A stretch of 64,000 bases of DNA from Stutzerimonas nitrititolerans (GTDB taxonomy: Bacteria; Pseudomonadota; Gammaproteobacteria; Pseudomonadales; Pseudomonadaceae). The notes beneath the pieces were generated by a model that saw only the letters and a list, made by a program, of their open reading frames with translations, ran no database searches and was not told where the DNA came from. The stretch lies in NCBI RefSeq assembly GCF_003696285.1, contig NZ_RFFL01000010.1:92513-156512 (forward strand), written 5' to 3'. The translations under genes and the position numbers were made by a program. Shown here piece by piece: positions 47,926-57,105 of the stretch. Position 1 is the first letter of the stretch, and each line of letters starts with the position of its first letter.

Positions 47926-48107
47926 GTTCTGGTGATGCTCGGCTCAAAATGAGGCCCGACATTCTACTCCCTGCGCGATGTTAGTAAACCGCTCGGCAGA
48001 TCCGCCGAAATTTTTCTCGGTGCGCGGCCGCAGCCCTCTTCCCAAGGCGCAGGCGATGAATAAAATGGCCGCTCGCCGGTTCGATCCGGTATCTGAGCGT
48101 GACCTCC

Positions 48108-48479
48108 ATGTCCATCGATAATCCCTGCCTCACGTGCGGTGCCTGCTGCGCGTACTTTCGTGTGTCTTTCTTCTGGGGTGAATGCGTTTCGTCCGGCGGA
48201 ACGGTTCCGGACAATGCGACGGTCCAGGTCAGCCCTTTTCACGTCGCCATGCGCGGCACCGAGGCCAAGCCGGCTCGTTGCGTCGGCCTGATGGGCGACA
48301 TCGGTTGCGGCGTGCGCTGCACGTTGTACGAGCAACGCTCGAGTACCTGCCGCGAGTTCGAAGCGTCGTGGGCCGACGGCCAGCACAATGCGCATTGCGA
48401 TGCGGCGCGCGCCGCCCACGGATTGCCGCCGCTGACGCCGCCTTTGCAGCCGCATCTGAGTCCGGACCGGGTGGCCTGA
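48108..48479 (+). CDS. YkgJ-type cysteine cluster protein (second)
   Basis: A 123-residue protein with the UPF0153/YkgJ cysteine pattern: PCLTCGACCAYFRVSFFWGEC at the start, then ARCVGLMGDIGCGVRCTLYEQRSSTCREFE and a final Cys near residue 100. It is longer and has more aromatic residues than the homologue at 6360. It probably binds a metal or Fe-S cluster; function unknown. I chose the ATG at 48108; an in-frame GTG three codons upstream is possible. It lies divergently from trkH. Confidence 0.85.
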   Translation: MSIDNPCLTCGACCAYFRVSFFWGECVSSGGTVPDNATVQVSPFHVAMRGTEAKPARCVGLMGDIGCGVRCTLYEQRSSTCREFEASWADGQHNAHCDAARAAHGLPPLTPPLQPHLSPDRVA

Positions 48480-48492
48480 TCGGCAACAAACC

Positions 48493-50022
48493 CTAGCGTC
48501 TTAGCCGATGCAGCACGTCCGCGAGTTTTTTGACGGCGACTTCCAGCTCATTCGGGGCGTGCGCGGCGAACCCCATCAGGAAGCCCGCTTCGTGCCGACT
48601 CGATGCATGCAGCCCTGTCAGTCCCAGCAGGTCGATTCCCGCCCGGCGAGCGGATTCCACAGCCTCGCGTTCGGGAATGTCGCGGATGAATACGCAAGGC
48701 ATCTGCATCCCTCCGGCGGGTATTCTTGGCTCCACGAAGTCGGCCAGATGCTGGCGCACCAGCCGCTCCAGCACATCGCGCCGTTCGGCGTAGACGGCGC
48801 GCATGGTGCGCACATGCGCGCCAAAGTGCCCACCCTCGATGAAGCGCGCCAGCGTGAGCTGCGGAATGGGCGCGCTATGCCCATCCAGCAGGGTGCGCGC
48901 CACTGTCATGGGTGCCACGAGCGACGGCGGCAAGACCATGTAGCCGATGCGCAGACCGGGAAACAGCGATTTCGTGAAAGTACCGATGTAGATCGTCCGC
49001 TCGTAGGGATCCAGCCCCTGCACGCAGGCCGTGGGCTTGCCGGCATAGTGGAACTCGCTGTCATAGTCATCCTCGATGATCCAGGCCTGCTCCTGTTGCG
49101 CCCATTCGATGATGGCCAGGCGCCGATCCAGTGCCAGCGTCGCTCCGGTGGGGAATTGGTGCGAAGGCGTCAGAAACACGGCCTTGGCAGGCTGCGTGGC
49201 CTCGCGCAGGTGCTCCAGCCGCATGCCATCGGCATCCAGCGGCACCGGCACGCATTCCAGGCCGGCGGCGTCGAACGCCTTGCGCGCCCCGTGGTACACG
49301 GGGTCTTCGATGAAGATCCGGTCCCCGGCATCCAGCAGCACCGTGGCGCACAGGGTCAGGGCCTGCTGAGAGCTGGTCAGCACCAGTACGCGTTCGGGGG
49401 TGGCGCGTGCGCCGCGCTCGAGATTTACGTAGTCCGCGATGGCGCGCCGCAGTGGCTCCATGCCCTGCGGCGGGCTGTGCAGCAAGGCCGAGGTGCCATG
49501 TTCCTTCAACACCTGCCGCCCCAGCCGCTCCCAGATCTGTAGCGGAAAGCCGCGCGTTTCTGGCACGCCGGGGGCGAAAGGTCGCGACATCAGGAAGTCG
49601 CGCACACCACCGCCCTGGAACAGGATGCTGCCGCGTCGACTGAGCGGCAGCGCGTCTTCGGCAGATCCCGCACGCTTTGCCACCGCACGCCTTGGCAGCC
49701 GCTGCGCCCGCTCCGACACAAAACTGCCGCTGCCTACGCGCCGCTCGATGAAGCCTTCCGCATGCAACTGGCTGTACGCCGCCTCCACCGTATCCCGGGA
49801 AACATCCAGCGACTTGGCCAGTGCGCGTGAAGAGGGCAGCGGCCTGCCTACGTCGAGCACACCGTCGAGGATCAGTTGCCGGATGGCCCGCTGGACACGC
49901 GCATGCAGCGGCAAGGCACCGTGGGCCGCGTCGCCGATCCAGGCTTTGACGGTTTCGAGTTGGGCATGCTTGAACAATTGGCTGGTATCTCTTCGAAGAA
50001 GTGGTGGGGAACAACCATCCAT
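48493..50022 (-). CDS. MocR-type regulator (GntR helix-turn-helix fused to aminotransferase fold)
   Basis: A 509-residue regulator. The N-terminal winged helix-turn-helix is of GntR type (about 38-102), with GRPLPSSRALAKSLDVSRDTVEAAYSQLHAEGF. A fold-type I aminotransferase domain (about 150-505) keeps the PLP-binding residues: Asp319 in EDDYDSEFHY and the Schiff-base Lys351 in IGTFTKSLFPG. MocR proteins sense PLP or a PLP-amino acid adduct and usually control a divergent gene. Here the divergent gene is a BenE-family transporter whose start is 63 bases away, followed by other PLP-linked genes, so it very likely controls that cluster (inference). Confidence 0.93.
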   Translation of the reverse strand: MDGCSPPLLRRDTSQLFKHAQLETVKAWIGDAAHGALPLHARVQRAIRQLILDGVLDVGRPLPSSRALAKSLDVSRDTVEAAYSQLHAEGFIERRVGSGSFVSERAQRLPRRAVAKRAGSAEDALPLSRRGSILFQGGGVRDFLMSRPFAPGVPETRGFPLQIWERLGRQVLKEHGTSALLHSPPQGMEPLRRAIADYVNLERGARATPERVLVLTSSQQALTLCATVLLDAGDRIFIEDPVYHGARKAFDAAGLECVPVPLDADGMRLEHLREATQPAKAVFLTPSHQFPTGATLALDRRLAIIEWAQQEQAWIIEDDYDSEFHYAGKPTACVQGLDPYERTIYIGTFTKSLFPGLRIGYMVLPPSLVAPMTVARTLLDGHSAPIPQLTLARFIEGGHFGAHVRTMRAVYAERRDVLERLVRQHLADFVEPRIPAGGMQMPCVFIRDIPEREAVESARRAGIDLLGLTGLHASSRHEAGFLMGFAAHAPNELEVAVKKLADVLHRLRR

Positions 50023-50085
50023 TTAAACGCTATAAAACCGTTCACAGCCAGGTCAACCAGATCGTTCAGGAGTCGCGTGCCGCCC
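50023..50085. promoter_or_regulatory. Divergent MocR/BenE control region
   Basis: Only 63 bases separate the two start codons. TATAAA at 50031-50036 can serve as -10 for the transporter gene and lies 9 bases from the MocR start, a layout that allows autorepression. AGGAG at 50068-50072 is the transporter's nearest ribosome site. I could not single out operator repeats. Confidence 0.5.
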
Positions 50086-51315
50086 ATGTCATCTCACTCA
50101 CCCTCATCCGTTCGCTTGCGCGATCTGACTCACCCCGTCGTGGCCGGTCTGATCTCGGTCATCGTCAATTACGGCGGCACCTTCATTCTGGTATTCCAGG
50201 CAGCCAGGGCGGCGGGGCTGAGCCCGGAGTCGACGGCATCCTGGGTGTGGTCGATTTCGATCGGCGTGGGGATTACCGGCATCCTTCTGAGCTGGGCGTC
50301 CCGCGAGCCCATCATCACCGCCTGGTCCACGCCGGCGGCGGCGTTTCTCGTGACGGCGCTGGCGACCACGCCCTACGCCGAGGCGGTGGGCGCATACATG
50401 ATCTCGGCGGTCGCTTTCGTGCTGCTTGGAATGTCAGGCTACTTCGAAAAGGTCATCCGGCTGATCCCGCCGGGTGTAGCCGCCGGATTGCTGGCCGGCA
50501 TCCTGCTGCAGTTCGGCATCGGCGCCTTCGGCGGGATGAGCATCGACCCATGGCTGGCCGGCTTGCTGATCGTCGCCTATGTGGTGCTCAAGCGCCTTAC
50601 CACGCGCTACGCCGTGGTCGGCATCCTGGTGCTGGGGCTGGCCTTTCTGCTGATCCAGGGGCGTGTCGATCTTTCGGGGCTGCAACTGACGCTCGCCGCT
50701 CCCGTCTTCACCCTGCCGGCGTTCTCGCTCAGTGCATTGCTGAGCCTGGCCTTGCCGCTGTTCCTGATCACCCTGACCGGCCAGTACATGCCCGGCATGC
50801 TGGTACTGCGGGCGGATGGCTTCAGGAGTAGCGCCGATCCCATCGTCACCGTCACGGGCCTCGGTTCGCTGTTGATGGCGCCGTTCGGTTCGCATGCCTT
50901 CAACCTCGCGGCGATCACGGCGGCGATCTGCACGGGCAGAGAAGCGCACGAAGATCCGTCCAAGCGCTGGCTCGCCGGCATCGCCGCAGGCGTTTTCTAC
51001 ATACTCGTGGGCGTGTTCGGCGTGACGCTCGCGGCGGTCTTCATGGCGTTCCCGGCGACGTTCATTACCACGCTGGCGGGTCTGGCACTGCTGGGTACCA
51101 TCGGTGGCAGCCTCGCCAGCGCCATGGCCGATGTGAAGGGGCGTGAAGCCTCGCTGATCACGTTCCTGGCAGCTGCCGCCAACATCACCCTGCTGGGCGT
51201 CGGCGGTGTGTTCTGGGGCTTGGTGATCGGGCTGGTGGCCTACGCGGTGCTCAATGGCCGGTTGCCGCGGGAAGCGTCGAAACCCGTCGTTGCACTCGAC
51301 AAGAGGGCGAACTGA
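50086..51315 (+). CDS. BenE-family (benzoate/H+ symporter-like) transporter
   Basis: A 409-residue inner-membrane protein of the BenE family, which has the 14-helix UraA/SLC26-like fold. Marks are THPVVAGLISVIVNYGGTFILVFQAA, STPAAAFLVTALATTPYAEAVGAYM, LIPPGVAAGLLAGILLQFG and a late TAAICTGREAHEDPSKRWLAGI segment conserved in BenE. Benzoate is the substrate of the founding member, but no aromatic-degradation gene is near. The flanking genes all concern PLP or PLP enzymes, so an amino acid or a vitamin B6 form is a reasonable alternative substrate (speculative). It overlaps the next gene by one base. Confidence 0.87.
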   Translation: MSSHSPSSVRLRDLTHPVVAGLISVIVNYGGTFILVFQAARAAGLSPESTASWVWSISIGVGITGILLSWASREPIITAWSTPAAAFLVTALATTPYAEAVGAYMISAVAFVLLGMSGYFEKVIRLIPPGVAAGLLAGILLQFGIGAFGGMSIDPWLAGLLIVAYVVLKRLTTRYAVVGILVLGLAFLLIQGRVDLSGLQLTLAAPVFTLPAFSLSALLSLALPLFLITLTGQYMPGMLVLRADGFRSSADPIVTVTGLGSLLMAPFGSHAFNLAAITAAICTGREAHEDPSKRWLAGIAAGVFYILVGVFGVTLAAVFMAFPATFITTLAGLALLGTIGGSLASAMADVKGREASLITFLAAAANITLLGVGGVFWGLVIGLVAYAVLNGRLPREASKPVVALDKRAN

Positions 51316-52124
51316 TGCCCGCGCCTTTCGACACAGGGACCAGCCACGACAGGCACGGCCGCTATCCCGAAGCCATCACCGTCGAGGATTTCCAACACAA
51401 CCTGGCGGCGGTTCGGGCACGTATCGAGGCCTCCTGCCAGCGCGTCGGACGCGATCCGGCAGGGGTGCGTCTGTTGCCGGTCAGCAAGACCAAACCCGAG
51501 GCGAGCCTGCGCATGGCTCATGCGGCGGGTTGCCGGATGCTGGGCGAAAACAGGGTGCAGGAGGCCCATCTCAAATGGCAGGCCATGCAGGATCTGGCCG
51601 ATCTGCGCTGGTCGGTCATCGGCCACCTGCAAACCAACAAGGCCAGGTACGTGGCGCGCTTTGCCGCCGAGTTCCAGGCCCTGGACAGCCTGCACCTGGC
51701 CGCGGCGCTGGATCGCCGCCTGCAGATCGAAGGGCGCTCGCTGGACGTGTTCGTGCAGGTCAACACCTCCGGCGAGGCAAGCAAGTACGGCCTGGCCCCC
51801 GAGGAAGTAGCCGGCTTCGTGCAGGCGCTGCCGGCGTTCTCGGCGCTGCGCGTGCGCGGGCTGATGACGCTGGCGCTGTTCTCCAGCGAGGCCGCACGGG
51901 TGCGCCAGTGCTTCGTGTTGCTGCGCACCTTGCGCGACCGACTGCGGCAAAGCGCACCTGCCGGCATCGCGCTGGACGAGTTGTCTATGGGCATGTCCGA
52001 TGACTTCGAGATCGCCATCGAAGAAGGCGCCAGCGTGGTGCGCATCGGCCAGGCCATCTTCGGTGCCCGCACATTGCCGGACAGTCACTACTGGCCGGGT
52101 GAAGTACCGGACGCCCCGGCGTAG
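51315..52124 (+). CDS. YggS/PROSC-type PLP-binding protein
   Basis: A 269-residue alanine-racemase-like barrel of the YggS/PLPBP family, which carries PLP and keeps vitamin B6 balance rather than catalysing a known reaction. PLP is expected on the Lys of LLPVSKTKP (about residue 58). Further family marks are GCRMLGENRVQEA, RWSVIGHLQTNKARY, VFVQVNTSGEASKYGL, LMTLALFSS, and LSMGMSDDFEIAIEEGASVVRIG. An N-terminal extension of about 25 residues precedes the core. This is likely a second copy, since Pseudomonas normally keeps a yggS near pilT. Overlap of one base with the transporter gene implies coupling. Confidence 0.9.
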   Translation: MPAPFDTGTSHDRHGRYPEAITVEDFQHNLAAVRARIEASCQRVGRDPAGVRLLPVSKTKPEASLRMAHAAGCRMLGENRVQEAHLKWQAMQDLADLRWSVIGHLQTNKARYVARFAAEFQALDSLHLAAALDRRLQIEGRSLDVFVQVNTSGEASKYGLAPEEVAGFVQALPAFSALRVRGLMTLALFSSEAARVRQCFVLLRTLRDRLRQSAPAGIALDELSMGMSDDFEIAIEEGASVVRIGQAIFGARTLPDSHYWPGEVPDAPA

Positions 52125-52201
52125 GCGGCTCTCCAGACCAAAAGCCCATGTATGACGCGAAGCTGCGCGTGTCGTTTTCTGATCCCCTTGGAGTCATCAT
52201 C

Positions 52202-53434
52202 ATGCAACACACCCACTCCCACCTGATGCGCGCCTACGCCCGTCAGCCGGTTTCCTTCGTGCGCGGCAACGGTGCGCGGCTTTGGGACGAACAAGGCGTG
52301 GAGTATCTGGATGCCATCGCCGGTGTCGCGGTCACCAGCCTGGGCCACGCCCACCCGGAGATCGCCTCCGTCATTGCCGAGCAGGCGGGAATGCTGCTGC
52401 ACACCTCCAACGTCTTCCGTATCGGCTGGCAGGAGCGACTTGGCGAGCGCCTGTGCGCGCTGGCCGGTATGCAGAAGGCGTTCTTCTGCAATTCTGGCGC
52501 GGAGGCCAACGAAACCGCCCTCAAGCTGGCGAGGCTGCACGGTCGTCGCAGGCAGGTAACGACGCCGAAGATCCTAGTGATGGAGAAAGGCTTTCATGGC
52601 CGCACCATCGCTACGCTTTCTGCCACGGGCAACCCTGAGAACCAGTGTGGCTTCGAGCCGCTGTTGCCTGGTTTCCTGCGCGTGCCCTACAACGATATCG
52701 AGGCGGTCCGCCGTGCGGCAGCGCAGTCGCCCGATATCGTTGCGGTGCTGATCGAGCCGGTACAGGGCGAAGGCGGCATTCGTGCGGCCAGCACTGAATA
52801 CCTGCGAGAACTGCGGGCCCTGTGCGACCGGCACGACTGGTTGTTGATGCTCGACGAGATCCAGGCCGGGATGGGCCGCACCGGCGCCTGGTTCGGCCAT
52901 CAGCATGCGGGCATCGCGCCCGATGTCGTGACGCTGGCAAAGGCCTTGGGCAACGGCATCCCCATCGGTGCCTGCCTGGCGCGTGGTGCTGCGGCCGACC
53001 TTTTCTCGCCCGGACAGCACGGTTCGACCTTCGGCGGCAATCCGCTGGCCTGCCGGGTGGCATGCTCCGTACTCGACATCCTGGCGCGCGACGAGCTGCC
53101 GGCGCGTGCCGCCGTGCTGGGGGCTCGCCTGCTGGTCGGGCTGCAGCGGGCGCTGGGTGATCATCCTCGTGTCCTCGCCATTCGTGGTCAGGGTCTGATG
53201 GTCGGAATCGAACTGGACAGGGACTGCAAGGAGTTGGTCGGGCGGGCACTGGAGGAGCAGCGCCTGCTGATCACGGTGACCCGCGATACCGTCATCCGGC
53301 TGCTGCCACCGCTGATCTGCGATGAGAAACAGATCGACGACATCGTGCTGCGTGTCGCTCGCCTGTTGTCGACGAGCGTGATGGGTGGTGTGACCACGAC
53401 GGGCATGGCCTTGCAGGCGGAGCCGACAACATGA
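52202..53434 (+). CDS. Class III aminotransferase (acetylornithine aminotransferase-like)
   Basis: A 410-residue PLP enzyme of aminotransferase class III, close to ArgD. The PLP site is complete: [16 protein letters not shown] for the phosphate, [13 protein letters not shown], Asp218 in [14 protein letters not shown], and the Schiff-base Lys247 in [25 protein letters not shown] near 275 is the ArgD/OAT signature. Possible substrates are acetylornithine, succinylornithine, GABA or another omega-amine; the setting does not decide. GGAG eight bases upstream fixes the ATG at 52202. The stop overlaps an ATG in frame with the downstream serine hydroxymethyltransferase. Confidence 0.9.
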   Translation: MQHTHSHLMRAYARQPVSFVRGNGARLWDEQGVEYLDAIAGVAVTSLGHAHPEIASVIAEQAGMLLHTSNVFRIGWQERLGERLCALAGMQKAFFCNSGAEANETALKLARLHGRRRQVTTPKILVMEKGFHGRTIATLSATGNPENQCGFEPLLPGFLRVPYNDIEAVRRAAAQSPDIVAVLIEPVQGEGGIRAASTEYLRELRALCDRHDWLLMLDEIQAGMGRTGAWFGHQHAGIAPDVVTLAKALGNGIPIGACLARGAAADLFSPGQHGSTFGGNPLACRVACSVLDILARDELPARAAVLGARLLVGLQRALGDHPRVLAIRGQGLMVGIELDRDCKELVGRALEEQRLLITVTRDTVIRLLPPLICDEKQIDDIVLRVARLLSTSVMGGVTTTGMALQAEPTT

Positions 53435-53504
53435 TGCAGAAACCAACCTGCGACCAGGCTGCCGATGCTGCTCTAGCGCTTCGGCAGGAAGAGACATTAC
53501 CCGG

Positions 53505-53535
53505 CGCGGCCGCGAACGAAATGGCAACAGACCCT
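53505..53535. repeat. GTTCCCGTTTCG-type repeat, copy 4 (right half), in frame with glyA
   Basis: GCGGCCGCGAACGAAATGGCAACAGACC is the centre and right arm of the repeat family (compare 20598-20626 and 38824-38852). It lies between the aminotransferase stop and the standard start of glyA, and is read without a stop in the glyA frame. Confidence 0.7.
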
Positions 53536-53550
53536 AGGACGACACTCTCC

Positions 53551-54822
53551 ATGTACGACATATCCCTGACCCTTGCCGACTTCGACCCCGAACTGGCCGG
53601 AGCGGTCCGGCGCGAAGAATGCCGCCAGGAAGACCACGCAGAACTGATCGCTTCCGAGAACTATGCCAGCCCGTTGGTGATGGCCATCCAGAACTCGGTG
53701 TTCACCAACAAGTACGCCGAGGGCTACCCCGGCAAGCGCTACTACAGTGGCTGCGAGAACGTGGACGTGGCCGAGCGCCTGGCCATCGAGCGGGTCAAGG
53801 CGCTGTTCGACTGCGACTACGCCAACGTCCAGCCTCATGCTGGCGCTCAGGCCAACGCGGCGGTGTTCCTCGCGTTGACCAACCCCGGCGATACCGTGAT
53901 GGGCATGAACCTGGCCCAGGGCGGCCACCTGACCCATGGCAATCCATCCAACTTCTCTGGTCGCCATTACCGGATCGTGCCCTACGGTCTTGACCCGAAG
54001 ACAGGGCTGATCGACTACGACGAGATGGAGCGCATCGCGCTGGAGGCCCGGCCCAGGATGCTGATTGGCGGCTTCTCCGCCTATTCGCGGCACAAGGACT
54101 GGGCGCGTATGCGCGCCATCGCCGACAGGGTGGGAGCCATCTTCTGGGTGGACATGGCCCATGTCGCCGGGCTGGTGGCGGCCGGTGAATACCCCAACCC
54201 GCTGCCCCATGCCCATGTGGTGACCAGCACCACCCACAAGACTCTGCGCGGCCCGCGCGGTGGCATCATCCTGGCCAGAGGGCAGGGCGAGGACTTTTAC
54301 AGGAAGCTCAATTCCGCGGTTTTCCCCGGTATCCAGGGCGGTCCGCTGATGCATGTCATCGCCGCCAAGGCCGTAGCGTTCAAGGAAGCGCTGCAACCTG
54401 AGTTCAAGACCTACCAGCGCCAGGTGGTGGCCAACGCCCGCGCCATGGCTGTGGTGCTGCACCGACGCGGCTATACCATCGTCTCCGGTGGCACCGACAA
54501 TCACCTGATGCTGATCGACCTTTCCTGCAAACCCTACACCGGCAAGGATGCGGATGCCGCGCTGAGCGACGCCTACATCACGGCCAACAAGAACTCGGTG
54601 CCCAACGACCCGCGTTCGCCCTTCGTCACCTCGGGGCTGCGCATCGGCACACCCGCCGTGACCACCCGGGGTTTCGGCGTGGGCGAATGCGAACAACTGG
54701 CCGGCTGGCTGTGCGACGTGCTGGATGCGCTGGAGGCTGGTGGCGGTGAGCTGGCCAGGGTGCGTGATCGGGTGCGGCAACGGGTGGTGGAGCTGTGTCG
54801 CCGCCATCCGGTGTACCGATGA
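53551..54822 (+). CDS. glyA: Serine hydroxymethyltransferase
   Basis: PLP enzyme that converts serine and tetrahydrofolate to glycine and methylene-tetrahydrofolate. In the 423 residues, [33 protein letters not shown], the cofactor loop [13 protein letters not shown] and Lys230 in [14 protein letters not shown] are all present. Alignment to the family supports the ATG at 53551. However, an ATG at 53431 overlaps the aminotransferase stop (ATGA), has GGAG eight bases upstream and is in frame; it would add 40 residues partly coded by a dispersed repeat. Pseudomonas often has more than one glyA; this one belongs to the PLP cluster. Confidence 0.93.
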   Translation: MYDISLTLADFDPELAGAVRREECRQEDHAELIASENYASPLVMAIQNSVFTNKYAEGYPGKRYYSGCENVDVAERLAIERVKALFDCDYANVQPHAGAQANAAVFLALTNPGDTVMGMNLAQGGHLTHGNPSNFSGRHYRIVPYGLDPKTGLIDYDEMERIALEARPRMLIGGFSAYSRHKDWARMRAIADRVGAIFWVDMAHVAGLVAAGEYPNPLPHAHVVTSTTHKTLRGPRGGIILARGQGEDFYRKLNSAVFPGIQGGPLMHVIAAKAVAFKEALQPEFKTYQRQVVANARAMAVVLHRRGYTIVSGGTDNHLMLIDLSCKPYTGKDADAALSDAYITANKNSVPNDPRSPFVTSGLRIGTPAVTTRGFGVGECEQLAGWLCDVLDALEAGGGELARVRDRVRQRVVELCRRHPVYR

Positions 54823-54837
54823 GTCACGACGGTATGC

Positions 54838-54891
54838 CAGGCGCATTGCGCCTGTTCACTTGGCGGTTGCAGACAGGGACCGCCAGGTGAA
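54838..54891 (+). terminator. Tandem stem-loops after glyA
   Basis: CAGGCGC/GCGCCTG (54838-54854, loop ATT) is followed directly by a 13-bp stem (54855-54867 with 54879-54891, one G-T pair). There is no T-run, so they may stabilise the transcript end or act with Rho. Confidence 0.5.
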
Positions 54892-54972
54892 TCACACCCT
54901 TTCCACGAGCTATGGTCGCAGTCCGGCAGCAACACACCCTAGAATGCTCTCCATTCGATCTGGAGGTAGTGG

Positions 54973-55542
54973 ATGGACGCTCTCGACCTGTTGCTCAACC
55001 GTGTCTCGGTTACCCGGCTTTTCGATCCGGCTCCGGATGAGGCACAACTCGATCTGCTGTTTCGCGCGGCGCTGCGCGCGCCGGACCACGGGCAGCTGCG
55101 GCCCTGGCGGTTTCTGGTGATCCAGGGAGCGGCGCGCGAGCGCCTTGGCGAACTCTTTGTGGAATCGCTGAAACTGAGTGATCCGGACTGCAGCGAAGAG
55201 GCCTTGCAGAAGGCGCGCAAGATGCCGCTGCGTGCGCCGATGCTGGTGGTGGTTGTCGCGCGGTTGCTGTCGCATCCTAAGGTACCCGAATCCGAACAGG
55301 TGCTGGCGGCGGCTTGTGCGGCCCACGGCCTGTTACTGGCAGCGCACGCGCAGGGGCTCGGGGCGGTCTGGCGTACCGGGGCGTTCTCCTATGACGAGCA
55401 CGTGGCCCGGGGGCTGGAGCTGGCGGCCCATGAGCGTCTGCTCGGCTTCATCTACCTGGGCACGCCCGAGGAAGGGCGCCTGCGCACGCCGCCCACGCTG
55501 GAACCGCGCGACTTCGTCAGTCAATGGCATGGTGGCGTCTGA
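54973..55542 (+). CDS. YdjA-type nitroreductase family protein
   Basis: A 189-residue flavoprotein (FMN) of the small nitroreductase group like E. coli YdjA. It opens with MDALDLLLNRVSVTRLFDPAP, where RxSxxxxxxP marks the FMN phosphate site. LRAPDHGQLRPWRFLVIQG and HGLLLAAHAQGLGAVWRTG follow, and the end has GFIYLGTPEE. It probably reduces quinones or nitro compounds with NAD(P)H; the natural substrate is unknown. A GGAGG ribosome site lies 7 bases before the ATG. It converges with the sensor kinase gene. Confidence 0.9.
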   Translation: MDALDLLLNRVSVTRLFDPAPDEAQLDLLFRAALRAPDHGQLRPWRFLVIQGAARERLGELFVESLKLSDPDCSEEALQKARKMPLRAPMLVVVVARLLSHPKVPESEQVLAAACAAHGLLLAAHAQGLGAVWRTGAFSYDEHVARGLELAAHERLLGFIYLGTPEEGRLRTPPTLEPRDFVSQWHGGV

Positions 55543-55610
55543 CCGCCGTTGAAAACGGCTGCTTCAAGAGCGGTCTCTTTTGTTCCGCCTGGTTCGCAAC
55601 GGAGTGCTGT

Positions 55611-56996
55611 TCAGCCTGATGCTAGATTCCGGGCGTTGCCTTTCGGCGGCGACAGCGGCAGCTTCAGGCTGGCGATGAAGCCGCCTTGCGGATGGTTGCT
55701 CAGCTGCAACCGTCCGCCATGACGTTCCGCCGCGCGCCGTGCGATCGCCAGCCCCAGGCCGTGCCCGGCAGTCGTCTGGCCCGGCGCGCGGAAGAAGGGC
55801 TCGCTCAGTTGCGTCAGGTGCGCCTCGTCGACGCCCGGGCCGTGATCGCGAACGCTCAGGGTCAGTTCCTCGTCGTCTTGGGCTGCATGTAGCTCGATCG
55901 GCTGGCCTTCGGGGTTGAAGCGCAGAGCATTTCGCAACAGGTTGTCCAGGGCGCGTTCGAGCACGTCCGGCCAGCCCCACAGCTCGATGCCAGGCTCCAG
56001 TTCGCTGTCGATGCGCTGGTTGGGCGCGATGATCTGCGCATTCTCCTCGAGTTGCGCGAATATCTGTCTAAGGTCGACCTGGCTGGCGACGCCGGGGTCG
56101 GCATCCAGTCTCGCCAGTTCCAGGATTTCGCTGATCAGCAGTTCCAGGCGGTCGCACTCCTTGGTCAGGCGCGGCCAGATCACTTCTCGCTCGACCGGCG
56201 TCGCACGCTCGGCCAGCCCCAGTGCAATGCGCAGGCGCGCCAGCGGCGAGCGCAGCTCGTGGGAAACGTCACGCAGCAACTGCCGCTGGCTGCCGATGAG
56301 GCTCTGCAGCCGGGCGCCCATGCGGTTGAAATCGCCGGCCAGCACGCCCAGCTCATCGCGCCGTCTGGCCAGGCGAGCCAGGGAATGCTGCTGATAGGCC
56401 GTCTGCCCCAGGTCGTGCACGGCGCTGCGCAGGCGATCCAGCGGCCGGGTGATGGACAGTGTCAGCAACAGACTGAAGCCGGTCAGCACCACCAGCGCGA
56501 TGGCGATGGCGCTGAAGGGCCAGAGCATGCTGCCGCGATGCCAGGCATGCAGCTCCGGGTAGGGGATGCGATACATGAACAGATAGGTGGCGTCCGTTGT
56601 GGGACTGCTGTAGTCCTCGGTCAGACGGCGCCAGGGAAGTCGCCCAGGCTGGTCCTGCTGGCGCGCCTCGAAGGCGGCGGCACGGGCTGAAAAGGTACCG
56701 CGAACGATCGGCTGGCCGTTTTCGGCGAGAACCTGTATGTCGATGCGGTAGTTGCGGCGATGCTGCTCCAGCAACTGCTGGGCCGCGCGCGGGCCTTGTC
56801 GTTCGTAGACCTCGGTCCAGCGTTCGGCGAGATCCTTGACGCCCGGGTGCCGGTTGAGAATCCAGGCGTCCTGATTCAGCGCCTGGCCCAGGAGCATGGA
56901 CAGGCCCGCGACCAGCGCGATGGCCAGCCAGAATGTCGCGAGGATGCGCCAGAACAGTGATCGCACCGGGATTCTCCACGGCAGGATCCGGCTCAC
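55611..56996 (-). CDS. Sensor histidine kinase, Cpx-like
   Basis: A 461-residue membrane kinase. It has a first transmembrane helix at about 15-38, a periplasmic domain at about 40-158, and a second transmembrane helix at about 160-182. The HAMP linker starts ITRPLDRLRSAVHDL, the HisKA domain has His246 in LRDVSHELRSPLARLR, and the HATPase_c domain has DNLLRNALRFN, RDHGPGVDE and GHGLGLAIARR. With the LTXXQ protein and response regulator upstream it forms the gene order of the Cpx-type system of P. aeruginosa (PA3204-PA3206). Envelope stress is the likely signal (inference). Confidence 0.92.
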   Translation of the reverse strand: MSRILPWRIPVRSLFWRILATFWLAIALVAGLSMLLGQALNQDAWILNRHPGVKDLAERWTEVYERQGPRAAQQLLEQHRRNYRIDIQVLAENGQPIVRGTFSARAAAFEARQQDQPGRLPWRRLTEDYSSPTTDATYLFMYRIPYPELHAWHRGSMLWPFSAIAIALVVLTGFSLLLTLSITRPLDRLRSAVHDLGQTAYQQHSLARLARRRDELGVLAGDFNRMGARLQSLIGSQRQLLRDVSHELRSPLARLRIALGLAERATPVEREVIWPRLTKECDRLELLISEILELARLDADPGVASQVDLRQIFAQLEENAQIIAPNQRIDSELEPGIELWGWPDVLERALDNLLRNALRFNPEGQPIELHAAQDDEELTLSVRDHGPGVDEAHLTQLSEPFFRAPGQTTAGHGLGLAIARRAAERHGGRLQLSNHPQGGFIASLKLPLSPPKGNARNLASG

Positions 56997-57105
56997 GCGC
57001 GAGGCGTGGCCGGATCGATGGTTAGTAGGGAGCTGCAGCGTCGTCTGTCTCGTTTGCCGCCGGATCGGTGGCCGCGGGGCTCACCGACCGGCAAGGGTGC
57101 TGGTA

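Noticed and set aside
46774..47952. A 392-codon plus-strand frame opposite trkH
   Set aside because: Antisense of transmembrane codons gives an Arg/Gln/His-rich product; TrkH motifs on the other strand are complete.
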